From JABDOU01 sp041609995 (GTDB lineage Bacteria; Actinomycetota; Acidimicrobiia; Spongiisociales; SHLN01), in the NCBI GenBank assembly GCA_041609995.1, contig JBFIPU010000124.1, forward strand, positions 1 through 5,935: a stretch of DNA of 5,935 nt. The letters are read 5' to 3'. A program made the position numbers and the translations under genes. Shown here piece by piece: positions 1-5,825 of this stretch. Each line of letters starts with the position of its first letter. The stretch's first letter is position 1. The notes under the pieces were generated by a model. The model did not search any database, had not been told where the DNA came from, and saw nothing but the letters and a program-made list of their open reading frames with translations.

Positions 1-19
1 CCCCGACCAGCCCAACCCC

Positions 20-25
20 TACAAT
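20..25 (+). promoter_or_regulatory. -10 box of the tRNA-Arg promoter
   Basis: The hexamer TACAAT matches the sigma70 consensus TATAAT at five of six positions and ends 13 bases before the tRNA's first base, so transcription would start about 6-7 bases upstream of the mature 5' end. A -35 box at normal spacing would fall at or beyond the left edge of the window and cannot be judged. Confidence 0.6.
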
Positions 26-38
26 TACATGCCTACAC

Positions 39-110
<72 letters not shown>

Positions 111-126
111 CACTTCTGCCAATCTC

Positions 127-140
127 CGGCTCCGGAGCCG
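127..140. repeat. Perfect 14-bp palindrome resembling the tRNA anticodon arm; possible tRNA terminator
   Basis: CGGCTCCGGAGCCG is its own reverse complement and begins 17 bases after the tRNA discriminator base. It could form a 5-bp hairpin with a CCGG loop and help end tRNA transcription, but no T-run follows (ATTCCTTCAT), so a terminator role is uncertain. Positions 126-140 match tRNA positions 65-80 except for one missing C, and 130-140 are identical to 70-80. It may therefore be a third, partial copy of the anticodon arm and not an independent signal. Confidence 0.5.
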
Positions 141-173
141 ATTCCTTCATGTCCTCGCCCAAAGGCTCGGACG

Positions 174-199
174 CGGAGCCGGGTGCGTAGGTTCGAATC
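174..199 (+). repeat. Exact 26-bp second copy of the tRNA-Arg 3' half (candidate att-site remnant)
   Basis: These 26 bases are identical to tRNA positions 73-98, running from the middle of the anticodon loop through the variable loop and T loop, 101 bp downstream of the original. Identity breaks off at the 3' T stem (CGCCG instead of CCTAC), and there is no D arm or acceptor stem around it, so this is not a second tRNA. By chance the bases before it give a 5-bp stem GGCTC/GAGCC with a 7-base loop (164-180), but that loop lacks T33. tRNA 3' halves are usual crossover sites for tyrosine recombinases, and an integration scar is one explanation; local duplication is another. No integrase gene is present in the window. 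Confidence 0.75.
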
Positions 200-209
200 G
201 CCGGCCTGA

Positions 210-254
210 ACCCTGGGTTCTAGGTGGCGGTTTTTGCCACCTGCAACCCTGGGT
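210..254. repeat. Imperfect hairpin element, copy 1
   Basis: A 19-base left arm (210-228) and a 19-base right arm (236-254) flank a 7-base loop, GGTTTTT. Of 19 pairs, 16 are Watson-Crick and one is G-T. The inner AGGTGGC/GCCACCT stem is perfect, and the outer part of each arm carries the near-palindrome ACCCTGGGT. The element lies downstream of the M23 gene, which is read toward it, so its RNA could act as a transcription end or mRNA-stabilising structure. No T-run follows the stem on either strand, though the loop holds five T's. It is one of two tandem copies. Confidence 0.65.
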
Positions 255-281
255 ATCCATCAATGGCCAAGCCACGCGCAT

Positions 282-326
282 ACCGTGGGCCCCAGGCGGC
301 GATATCCGCCACCTACAACCCTGGGT
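282..326. repeat. Imperfect hairpin element, copy 2
   Basis: This is the same 19-7-19 layout exactly 72 bp from copy 1: left arm 282-300, loop GATATCC (301-307), right arm 308-326. The right arms of the two copies differ at one of 19 bases, the left arms at five of 19 (four of them T to C), and the loops differ. The stem has decayed here, and only the inner GGCGG/CCGCC and scattered outer pairs remain. A further partial right-arm-like stretch with the perfect palindrome AACCCGGGTT lies at 342-351, just before the M23 stop codon. The set resembles a REP-like repeat family, but I cannot tell from one window whether it recurs in the genome. Confidence 0.6.
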
Positions 327-358
327 TGCGACGACGCCTCCAACCCGGGTTTCGAACC

Positions 359-1714
359 TCAGGCGACCGGGATCCAGTGGTCGTAGCCGAAGATGAACTC
401 GACGTCGGCGATGCCGAGAGTGTTGGAGTTGCGGAAGTAGAGCTTGTTCTCGGATGGCCGGAACACAACGAGGGTGTCGACGCCGTTGCCGTTGAAGTCG
501 CCTGAGGCCAGCCGGTCGTTCGGGATCCCGTAGAAGAACTCGCTGTCGGCAAATCCCTGGGTGTGCGTGTCCCGAAAGTACACGAAACCACTCGACTCGC
601 GGTGCAGACCGAGGGTGTCGATGCCGTCACCGTCGAAGTCGCCCACATAGGGCTTGTCACCCGGAATCCCGAAGTAGTAATCGAACTGGGGCTCGAGGAC
701 GGCGCCCCCCTCGCCCAGCTCGTTGCTGATGAAGACCCGGCCTGCGCTCTTCTGATAGAGGGCGACCGTGTCACAGCCGTCGCCGTTGAAGTCACCGGCC
801 ACCGCCACGGTCTGTCCGGTGACCCCGGTTTCGAGGTAATAGCCGATCTCGACTGCGTCGTGACCCAGGCGGTTGTTGAGATAGATGTAGCCATCGGATT
901 GGCGGTACATGCCGTGGGTGGGCTCACCGTCGCAGTCCCAGTCGCCCCAGATCGGCTGGTGTCCGCTGCCACCGAAAGCGTGGGAGACGAAGCTGCCCTG
1001 TGGACCTCTCACGTGCCAACGCCCGCCGGCGGGGTCGACCATCACGGCATCGGGGTGGAGCTCGCCTTCGGGTAGCTCATTGGGCACCGGATCCGGATCC
1101 GGGGGCGGCGGAGGAGTCGGCAGCGGTTCATCGCCGGGCGGCAGCGGTTCCGACGTGTCGGCCGCCAGCACGTGCGGATAGGGGTTGACGGCCACCCCGT
1201 CGGGCCCGTGCAGTTCGAAATGGAGATGGGGGGTCGTCCACTCGGCGTTGCCCGAATCGCCCACGTACCCGATCAGCTGGCCCGCCTCGACGTGAACACC
1301 GCTCTCGATACCTTCGGCGAAGCCCCAGCCGAGACCGTCGTCGGTTCCCGGCGTGTCGTTGTTCAGGTGGATGTACCAGCTCTCCCACCCGTCGTCGTGG
1401 TACAGGGCCATTGCACAGCAGTTGCCGCCCTGTTCGTCGTGCATCCAACCGACTGTGCCCGCCGCCGCCGCCACCACCGGCGCCATCTTCTCCGCCAGCA
1501 TGTCGACCCCCCGATGGAATCTGCCCCCCGAACGGGGGGCGCCCCAGGTATCGGTGTACTGCACTTCGCCGGCGACCGGGAAGACGAGCGGATAGAGCTC
1601 CTCTTCGGGAGGAGGAGGGGGATCCGTTTCCGGGGATTCCTGGGCGATCGCAGGGGCAGCTGACAGAACCCAGAGAGCGAGAAAAATGACTACGGGGAGT
1701 GGTCTGACCTTCAT
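359..1714 (-). CDS. Secreted M23-family metallopeptidase with C-terminal FG-GAP/VCBS-like repeats
   Basis: A 451-residue exported protein, probably a zinc endopeptidase that cuts peptidoglycan cross-bridges outside the membrane. Residues 1-24 form a signal peptide (MKVR, hydrophobic core, APAIA before Q25); there is no lipobox. A proline/acidic linker (31-39) precedes the LytM/M23 domain (about 43-182). All metal and catalytic motifs are present: HxxxD at H67-D71, YIHL with H116, and HLH at H163/H165. The insert between them carries NNDTPGTDDG (118-127) and an unusual Cys99-Cys100 pair. A second proline-rich linker (190-215) leads to four repeats of about 50 residues with calcium-type loops near D258, D308, D359 and D406 (DFNGDG, DFDGDG, DFNGNG). 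Such repeats usually form a beta-propeller-like binding module. The ATG start fits the signal peptide, but the ribosome site is weak (GGA only 3 bases away). The gene begins 75 bp after the MFS gene. The peptidase call is firm; the substrate is inferred. Confidence 0.93.
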   Translation of the reverse strand: MKVRPLPVVIFLALWVLSAAPAIAQESPETDPPPPPEEELYPLVFPVAGEVQYTDTWGAPRSGGRFHRGVDMLAEKMAPVVAAAAGTVGWMHDEQGGNCCAMALYHDDGWESWYIHLNNDTPGTDDGLGWGFAEGIESGVHVEAGQLIGYVGDSGNAEWTTPHLHFELHGPDGVAVNPYPHVLAADTSEPLPPGDEPLPTPPPPPDPDPVPNELPEGELHPDAVMVDPAGGRWHVRGPQGSFVSHAFGGSGHQPIWGDWDCDGEPTHGMYRQSDGYIYLNNRLGHDAVEIGYYLETGVTGQTVAVAGDFNGDGCDTVALYQKSAGRVFISNELGEGGAVLEPQFDYYFGIPGDKPYVGDFDGDGIDTLGLHRESSGFVYFRDTHTQGFADSEFFYGIPNDRLASGDFNGNGVDTLVVFRPSENKLYFRNSNTLGIADVEFIFGYDHWIPVA

Positions 1715-1789
1715 GATTCCAATTCGGCGACACCAGCGATTTCTTGACCCTACGAGCCAGGAGTCGCTTGGCGCAATAGGACGGTCGGC

Positions 1790-2953
1790 TCAGGCCATCA
1801 CCGCTGCCTCGATGCGGGCGTCCCAGACCCGGAAAACCCAGCCCATGACGGCCACCAGTGCGGAGAAGAAAAGGAACATCCCCGGGTATCCCGCCAGCTT
1901 GATGAGATAGCCACCGATCGGGCCACCCATCAGGGCGCCGATGGGGAACATCAGGAGGAAGATCGCTATGGCGGTCCCCCGGTCGGCGTCCCGGGCCCGG
2001 CTCGTGACGAGCGACAGGATGATGGGAAATGCGTACCCGTGCCCGATGCCGGACAAGACGGCTGCGACGGCAAGAAGAGGAACCGTACCCGTCAATGCCA
2101 ACGTCAACAGCCCCAGGGCCAGGATCATCTGGGTGCCGACCAGCGTGCGCTCGACCCCGATGACATCCGGTAGGCGGGGACCGACGATGCGCAAAGTGAT
2201 GGCCGTGCCCGAATAGAGAACGAAGAAGAGACCAACAGATCCGATCCCGGTCTCGTCGACAAACGTGCGCAGGAACACGAAAAAGACGTTCAGCGCCATG
2301 GCGAAAGCGAACGCGACCGTCCACAACGGCCGCAATTTGGGACGGGTGACGACCTTGACGAGTCCTGTTCGGGGGCCGACATCACGGGGGGCGGGCTCGG
2401 CCAGCCAGGCCGTGGTCACCAACGATGCCACCGCGAGCGCGGCCGACACCCAGAACAACAGATCGAAGCCACCGACCCGGATCAGTACATCGCCCAAGAC
2501 TCCCCCGATTGCCAGCGGGGCCTGGCCCGACACGCCAAATAGGGCCAAGCCCTCGGTGCGCCGGGAGGCAGGCACCACGTCGGCCCCCACGGTGGACATG
2601 GACGTGAACAGCAACCCCTCCGAGATACCGTGGGCGAACGCGACCACAATCGGCCAGGCGCCGCCGGCGTCCGACACCGTCAAGAACAGGAGCGTACTGA
2701 CGGCTTTGATGACGGCGCCGAGCAGCGCGAAGCGCTTGCGCCCGTAGCGATCTAGCCACACTCCCAACATCGGCCGCACGAGCAGCCCGCCGATCGAGCC
2801 GACGCCGAGGATGATGCCCACCCGGGGCTCGTCGGCCCCGAGCCCGACGAAGAAGCCGCCAATGTGGACGAAGACCGCGAACGAGACGCCATAGAACATG
2901 CTCGAGAGGAACGCCAGGTTGAACTGGCGGGTCAACAAGCGTTCTGCCGGCAT
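1790..2953 (-). CDS. Major facilitator superfamily (MFS) transporter
   Basis: A 387-residue inner-membrane protein of the usual MFS size, hydrophobic throughout, consistent with 12 membrane helices and a short cytoplasmic loop near residues 186-208 between the two halves. The MFS signature between helices 2 and 3 is clear: GVWLDRYGRKR at 64-74, with D68, R69 and R72. A P-x-x-R-R-T-E-G stretch (128-135), a GVSGQAPLAIGG helix (140-151) and a matching second-half loop with R318, R321 and D322 recall sugar/drug efflux-type MFS proteins. It starts 23 bp after serA and is probably co-transcribed, so export of serine or a related compound is possible, but nothing in the protein shows the substrate. 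The start is bounded by an in-frame TAG four codons upstream. No Shine-Dalgarno is visible; instead TAGCTT lies at -12 to -7, suggesting a leaderless secondary transcript or translation by coupling to serA. Confidence 0.93.
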   Translation of the reverse strand: MPAERLLTRQFNLAFLSSMFYGVSFAVFVHIGGFFVGLGADEPRVGIILGVGSIGGLLVRPMLGVWLDRYGRKRFALLGAVIKAVSTLLFLTVSDAGGAWPIVVAFAHGISEGLLFTSMSTVGADVVPASRRTEGLALFGVSGQAPLAIGGVLGDVLIRVGGFDLLFWVSAALAVASLVTTAWLAEPAPRDVGPRTGLVKVVTRPKLRPLWTVAFAFAMALNVFFVFLRTFVDETGIGSVGLFFVLYSGTAITLRIVGPRLPDVIGVERTLVGTQMILALGLLTLALTGTVPLLAVAAVLSGIGHGYAFPIILSLVTSRARDADRGTAIAIFLLMFPIGALMGGPIGGYLIKLAGYPGMFLFFSALVAVMGWVFRVWDARIEAAVMA

Positions 2954-2959
2954 CAGGTG

Positions 2960-2965
2960 AAGCTA
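2960..2965 (-). promoter_or_regulatory. Candidate leaderless -10 box (TAGCTT) of the MFS gene
   Basis: TAGCTT fits the actinobacterial -10 pattern TANNNT and occupies exactly -12 to -7 relative to the A of the ATG, the spacing expected when transcription starts on the start codon. The gene has no Shine-Dalgarno. The match is only three fixed bases and its TAG is also the in-frame stop, so chance is possible. Confidence 0.35.
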
Positions 2966-2976
2966 GACGAGGGAGA

Positions 2977-4563
2977 TCAGAGCTCGACCACGATCGCTTT
3001 GTCCACCGCCTTCATCTGGGACAGCGTCTCCATCACCTCCGGGGACGGCATGGTGTCGAGGTTGATGAACGACAGAGCCTCATGCCGCTCGGCATTGCGG
3101 CCGAGCCTCCATTCGGCGATGTTCACCCCAAACGCGCCGAGCACCGTGCCGACCTCACCGATCACACCCGGCACGTCCTTGTTGAGCATCAACAACACGA
3201 CCCCGGAGGGATCCGCCTCGAAGTGGTAGCCAGAAATCTGGACGATCCGGGGATGTCGATGGCCGAACACGACTCCCGAGACCGTCCGCTCGCCCCCCGG
3301 CCACGTGACGCGGCACATCACCTGGTTGCGGTAGTCGGGATCACCAATGCCAATCGAGCGGGAGATCTTGATGCCGTGCTCTTCTGCCAACAGCGGTGCG
3401 TTCACGTAGTTGACGGTTCCCGGCATGAAACCGTCGAGCAAGCCTTTCAGCATCCCGGCTGCGACCGGCCGGATCAGTTCCTCGGCGTCAATTGCGTGCA
3501 CTTCGATTTCGACCGAACGGACACCCGCCGGAGCCATCGCAAATTGGAGCTTGCCCAGCTTCTCGGCTAGTTCGATATAGGGCATGACGTGGTCGAAATC
3601 CAGGTCACCGGCGAATGCCAGGTTCACGCTGTTCACGATCTTGTCCCCCCTGAGTGCCCCGAGCACCTGCTCGGCGACCTGGATTGCCACATCGCGCTGC
3701 GCCTCGATCGTGGAGGCCCCGATGTGGGGGGTGTGGACGACGTTCGGATGCCTCAGCAGCGGATGGTCGGCCGGTGGTGGCTCGGTAGAAAACACATCGA
3801 TTCCGACTGACCGCAGCTTGCCGCGATCGAGAGCCGCCGCCACCGCCCCCGGATCCATCAGACCCCCGCGGGCGGCATTGATGAGCACGGCTCCGTCGCG
3901 CATCATCCCAATGCGCTCTTCGTTGATCAGGTTCTCCGTCTCTGGCGAAAGGGAGGCGTGGAGCGTCACGTAATCGGATCCGGCCAGGACATCTTCGAGT
4001 TCTGCCAGCACGACCTTCGTCTCACGGCCGATCGATTCGGAGACGTATGGGTCATAGGCCAGGACTTCCATACCGAAGGCCTGGGCCCGAGCGGCGACGA
4101 GCCGCCCTATCCGTCCGAACCCGATGACCCCCAGCGTCTTGCCGTGCAGCTCCTGGCCGGCGAAGCTCGACCGGTCCCAGTTACCGGCGGCGAGGGACCC
4201 GTGGGCCGCCGGCACATTGCGCGAGGTGGCCAACAACAGCGCCAGCGTGTGCTCGGCAGTGGCGATCGTGTTGGCGCTCGGCGTATTCATCACAATCACG
4301 CCACGGCGGGTGGCGGCGTCGACATCCACGTTGTCGATTCCGACCCCGGCCCGGCCGATCACCTTGAGCCGGTCGCCGGACTCCAACACCGCCTTGGTGA
4401 CCCGGGTGCTCGAGCGAACAATCAGCGCGTCGTATTCGGGAACGGCGTCGATCAGACCCGCTTCGTCCAACCCGGTTCGCACATCGATGGTGGCATCGGC
4501 CGCCTCCTCGAACACGTCTAGACCCGGCTGTCCCAGCTTGTCCGCCACCAGGATCCTGAACAT
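2977..4563 (-). CDS. serA: D-3-phosphoglycerate dehydrogenase (long form, with ASB and ACT domains)
   Basis: Cytoplasmic NAD-dependent enzyme that oxidises 3-phosphoglycerate to 3-phosphohydroxypyruvate, the committed step of serine synthesis. It has 528 residues, the length I recall for the Mycobacterium tuberculosis enzyme. The substrate domain spans about 1-98 and 284-316. The nucleotide domain (99-283) has GFGRIG at 148-153 and the adenosine-ribose acid D171. The catalytic set R232 (ARGG), E261 and H280 (TPHIG) is complete. An ASB intervening domain (about 318-448) is followed by an ACT domain (about 453-528), in which D463 and N481 fall where serine-binding residues sit in the mycobacterial enzyme, while position 461 is Asn, not Tyr. 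Feedback inhibition by serine is therefore plausible but unproven. The ATG directly follows the serB stop (TAGATG), and GGGAAGG lies 7 bases upstream inside serB, pointing to coupled translation. Confidence 0.97.
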   Translation of the reverse strand: MFRILVADKLGQPGLDVFEEAADATIDVRTGLDEAGLIDAVPEYDALIVRSSTRVTKAVLESGDRLKVIGRAGVGIDNVDVDAATRRGVIVMNTPSANTIATAEHTLALLLATSRNVPAAHGSLAAGNWDRSSFAGQELHGKTLGVIGFGRIGRLVAARAQAFGMEVLAYDPYVSESIGRETKVVLAELEDVLAGSDYVTLHASLSPETENLINEERIGMMRDGAVLINAARGGLMDPGAVAAALDRGKLRSVGIDVFSTEPPPADHPLLRHPNVVHTPHIGASTIEAQRDVAIQVAEQVLGALRGDKIVNSVNLAFAGDLDFDHVMPYIELAEKLGKLQFAMAPAGVRSVEIEVHAIDAEELIRPVAAGMLKGLLDGFMPGTVNYVNAPLLAEEHGIKISRSIGIGDPDYRNQVMCRVTWPGGERTVSGVVFGHRHPRIVQISGYHFEADPSGVVLLMLNKDVPGVIGEVGTVLGAFGVNIAEWRLGRNAERHEALSFINLDTMPSPEVMETLSQMKAVDKAIVVEL

Positions 4564-5397
4564 CTACATACCTTCCCGCGCATACTTCATGGCTGCATCA
4601 AAAGAAGCCCCGAGGCCGGCATCGTTGAACATCAAAGCGCCATCGTCGATGGCCTCAAAGCACCTGAACGCTACCTCGGAATGGCCGGTGCGCATCAATT
4701 CGATTACCCGCGCAGGACCGGCCGCCAGCGCCAAAACCGGCGCCAGAGATTGGGACCGCACCACGACGCGGGCCTGGTCGACAACACTCGATCGGGCGAC
4801 GACGCCGGCAAAGGCGACGAACAGGTCGACCGCGTCGGCCGCCTCGAGGTCACTCATCCCATCGCCCACCATGAGCCGGCGGCCGGGCGTGGAGATGTTC
4901 TCTGTGATGATCTCGCCTTTCCCGGTTGTCTCGGTCAGGTGTCCCTGGGTGTAGTCGAGGTACCGGGCGTCGAGCTCGGTTTCGGCCCACCAGGCACCCG
5001 CCAACGGATCAAAGGTCGTGTCGACCGCCCGGACATGATCCGGTTCGACCCCCAGCCAGATACCAAACTCGATGACGGGCTCGAGCAGGCCTCCGCTCAC
5101 GATCCACGTGTCGCGACCGATCGCCGTCAATGCCTCGATGAGGCCGCGGGCGTCCGGGACGGCATTTGCCTTGTAAGAGCTCTTGAGCCCCATGACCTGG
5201 CCGCGGGTCGGGTTGAGCAGCGCCAGACGCCGGCCGTACACATCACCCAGGTCGACGGACCCGTCCATGGCGGCATTGGTGAGGCCTGCCACCTCGGACT
5301 CCATGCCCATCTCGGCCGCCAGAACGTCGATGCCTTCCACGGCGGTGAGGGTCGAGTCACAGTCGAACACAACGACGGGATACGGGGGCCAGCGCAT
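4564..5397 (-). CDS. serB: Phosphoserine phosphatase (HAD superfamily)
   Basis: Hydrolyses O-phospho-L-serine to serine, the last step of the phosphorylated serine pathway, in the cytoplasm. All HAD motifs are present: motif I FDCDST with nucleophile D12 and D14, followed by EGIDVLA as in SerB proteins; motif II SGG at 101-103; motif III K160 in TGKGE; and motif IV GDGMSD with D179 and D183. The helical cap lies between motifs I and II (about 20-80). At 277 residues it is longer than the minimal enzyme of about 210-230. The HAD core ends near 225, and about 50 residues after it (GHSEVAF, then GALMFNDAGLG) match nothing I recognise. The start is fixed by an in-frame TAG four codons upstream. 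There is no Shine-Dalgarno, but TAGCAT sits at -12 to -7, so the mRNA is probably leaderless. It abuts serA, which supports the serine role over other HAD phosphatases. Confidence 0.93.
   Translation of the reverse strand: MRWPPYPVVVFDCDSTLTAVEGIDVLAAEMGMESEVAGLTNAAMDGSVDLGDVYGRRLALLNPTRGQVMGLKSSYKANAVPDARGLIEALTAIGRDTWIVSGGLLEPVIEFGIWLGVEPDHVRAVDTTFDPLAGAWWAETELDARYLDYTQGHLTETTGKGEIITENISTPGRRLMVGDGMSDLEAADAVDLFVAFAGVVARSSVVDQARVVVRSQSLAPVLALAAGPARVIELMRTGHSEVAFRCFEAIDDGALMFNDAGLGASFDAAMKYAREGM
4571..4577 (-). promoter_or_regulatory. Ribosome binding site of serA, inside serB
   Basis: GGGAAGG lies 7 bases before the serA ATG, within the last codons of serB. It supports the ATG at 4563 as the true start and means ribosomes finishing serB pass over the serA initiation site. 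Confidence 0.7.
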
Positions 5398-5403
5398 CGC
5401 GCC

Positions 5404-5409
5404 ATGCTA
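5404..5409 (-). promoter_or_regulatory. -10 box (TAGCAT) for a leaderless serB transcript
   Basis: TAGCAT fits TANNNT and lies at exactly -12 to -7 from the serB ATG, so transcription would begin at the A of ATG. The lack of any Shine-Dalgarno and the hairpin just upstream, which would stop transcripts from the previous gene, agree with a promoter here. A -35 box is poor: TTGTGT with a 15-base spacer overlaps the hairpin. Confidence 0.55.
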
Positions 5410-5425
5410 TGAGGGTGTTAGACGA

Positions 5426-5461
5426 CACAACGCCCCGAACCATTCGGTTCGGGGCGTTGTG
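5426..5461 (-). terminator. Perfect 16-bp stem-loop, probable terminator between the small gene and serB
   Basis: CACAACGCCCCGAACC (5426-5441) pairs without mismatch with 5446-5461 around a 4-base loop. It stands between the small gene's stop (5505) and the serB start (5397), where a terminator for the small gene is expected. There is no T-run in either direction (TCGTCTAAC on the minus strand), so it would be the tail-less type often proposed for actinobacteria. It could also act as a bidirectional insulator. Confidence 0.7.
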
Positions 5462-5469
5462 CTTGAATA

Positions 5470-5495
5470 CCACCGCGTGAGGAAGCTCGCGGTGG
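5470..5495. repeat. Second stem-loop downstream of the small gene
   Basis: CCACCGCG (5470-5477) pairs perfectly with CGCGGTGG (5488-5495) around a 10-base loop; an alternative fold closes on GAG/CTC with a GAAG tetraloop. It begins 9 bases after the small gene's stop codon and lies in front of the longer hairpin, so the two probably act together in ending or protecting that short mRNA. Confidence 0.45.
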
Positions 5496-5504
5496 GCTGA
5501 GGAT

Positions 5505-5663
5505 CTAGCGGTTGCGCAGCTGACGGAGCGCTTCGAAGCGAGCCCGGTCGAGGCGTTGCTTGGTGGTGATCATCGCCTCGAAATCACCCGTCTTGACGGC
5601 GTCGTCGTGAGCGGTCCAGGCCGTGACCATGGTCCGAAAAATGTCGTCGATCGTGTTCATCAT
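5505..5663 (-). CDS. Small hypothetical protein, 52 residues
   Basis: A short gene of unknown function. The protein begins MMNTIDDIFRTMV and ends EALRQLRNR. It has no cysteine, signal peptide or membrane segment, is rich in charged residues, and looks like one or two amphipathic helices (about 3-18 and 28-51), with a strongly basic second helix (K, R, R, R, R, R from residue 35 on). I recognise no family. Reality is supported by four independent signs: high-GC codon use matching the neighbours, GGGGAA 4 bases before the ATG, a good promoter 42 bases upstream of the start, and two hairpins right after the stop. A second ATG follows the first directly, so the start could be 5660. It is separated from serB by a hairpin and is probably its own transcript. 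An RNA-, DNA- or protein-binding role would only be a guess. Confidence 0.8.
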   Translation of the reverse strand: MMNTIDDIFRTMVTAWTAHDDAVKTGDFEAMITTKQRLDRARFEALRQLRNR

Positions 5664-5667
5664 GTTG

Positions 5668-5673
5668 TTCCCC
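5668..5673 (-). promoter_or_regulatory. Ribosome binding site of the small gene
   Basis: GGGGAA lies 4 bases from the first ATG (5663) and 7 from the second (5660). It supports initiation here and is one of the two clear Shine-Dalgarno sites in the window, the other being that of serA. Confidence 0.65.
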
Positions 5674-5689
5674 AAATGTCTCGAATTCC

Positions 5690-5825
5690 GTACCTTTCGA
5701 CCGAATTATACCAAAACAAAAGGGGCTAGTCAGGACTGATACAATCCTAGATCTGGGATAATTGTCTTACTATCATAAGTAGTATGCTCATCTTGCTTAC
5801 ATAACCAAACAGAAATCTGATCCAA
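5690..5825. other. AT-rich island upstream of the small gene
   Basis: Positions 5701-5820 are about 37% GC (44 of 120), far below the coding DNA around it. The island holds the small gene's promoter, the imperfect palindrome at 5732-5748, and an inverted repeat TACTA/TAGTA at 5768-5784 with a 7-base loop. From 5826 to the window end the sequence is GC-rich again and contains the 12-bp palindrome GGTTTCGAAACC (5835-5846) but no convincing gene. The island may be a regulatory region or the edge of acquired DNA. Confidence 0.6.
5705..5733 (-). promoter_or_regulatory. Sigma70-like promoter of the small gene
   Basis: The -10 box is a perfect TATAAT (5710-5705). Exactly 17 bases upstream is CTGACT (5733-5728), matching TTGACA at four of six positions. 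Transcription would start near 5698, giving a 5' leader of about 35 bases that carries the ribosome site. The -35 box borders an imperfect 17-bp palindrome (5732-5748, AGGACTG...CAATCCT) that could be an operator. This is the strongest promoter match in the window and suggests high expression of the 52-residue protein. Confidence 0.75.

Noticed and set aside
164..203. Possible second tRNA-Arg with an ACG-like loop
   Set aside because: A 5-bp stem with a 7-base loop is followed by the copied T loop, but T33 is missing, the T stem does not pair, and there is no D arm or acceptor stem.
210..326. CRISPR array
   Set aside because: There are only two diverged copies and the repeat unit is itself a hairpin with a decayed arm; there is no set of equal repeats with unique spacers and no cas gene.
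313..972. 219-residue Ser/Thr-rich minus-strand frame
   Set aside because: It is an alternative frame of the FG-GAP repeats; its low-complexity composition comes from the repeated DNA.
1715..1789. Promoter for the M23 gene in the 75-bp gap
   Set aside because: The best pair, TTGCGC and TAGGGT with an 18-base spacer, is too weak to call.
1128..2324. Long 398-residue minus-strand frame across the MFS/M23 junction
   Set aside because: It is an arginine- and glycine-rich shadow in another frame of two clear genes, with no domain of its own.
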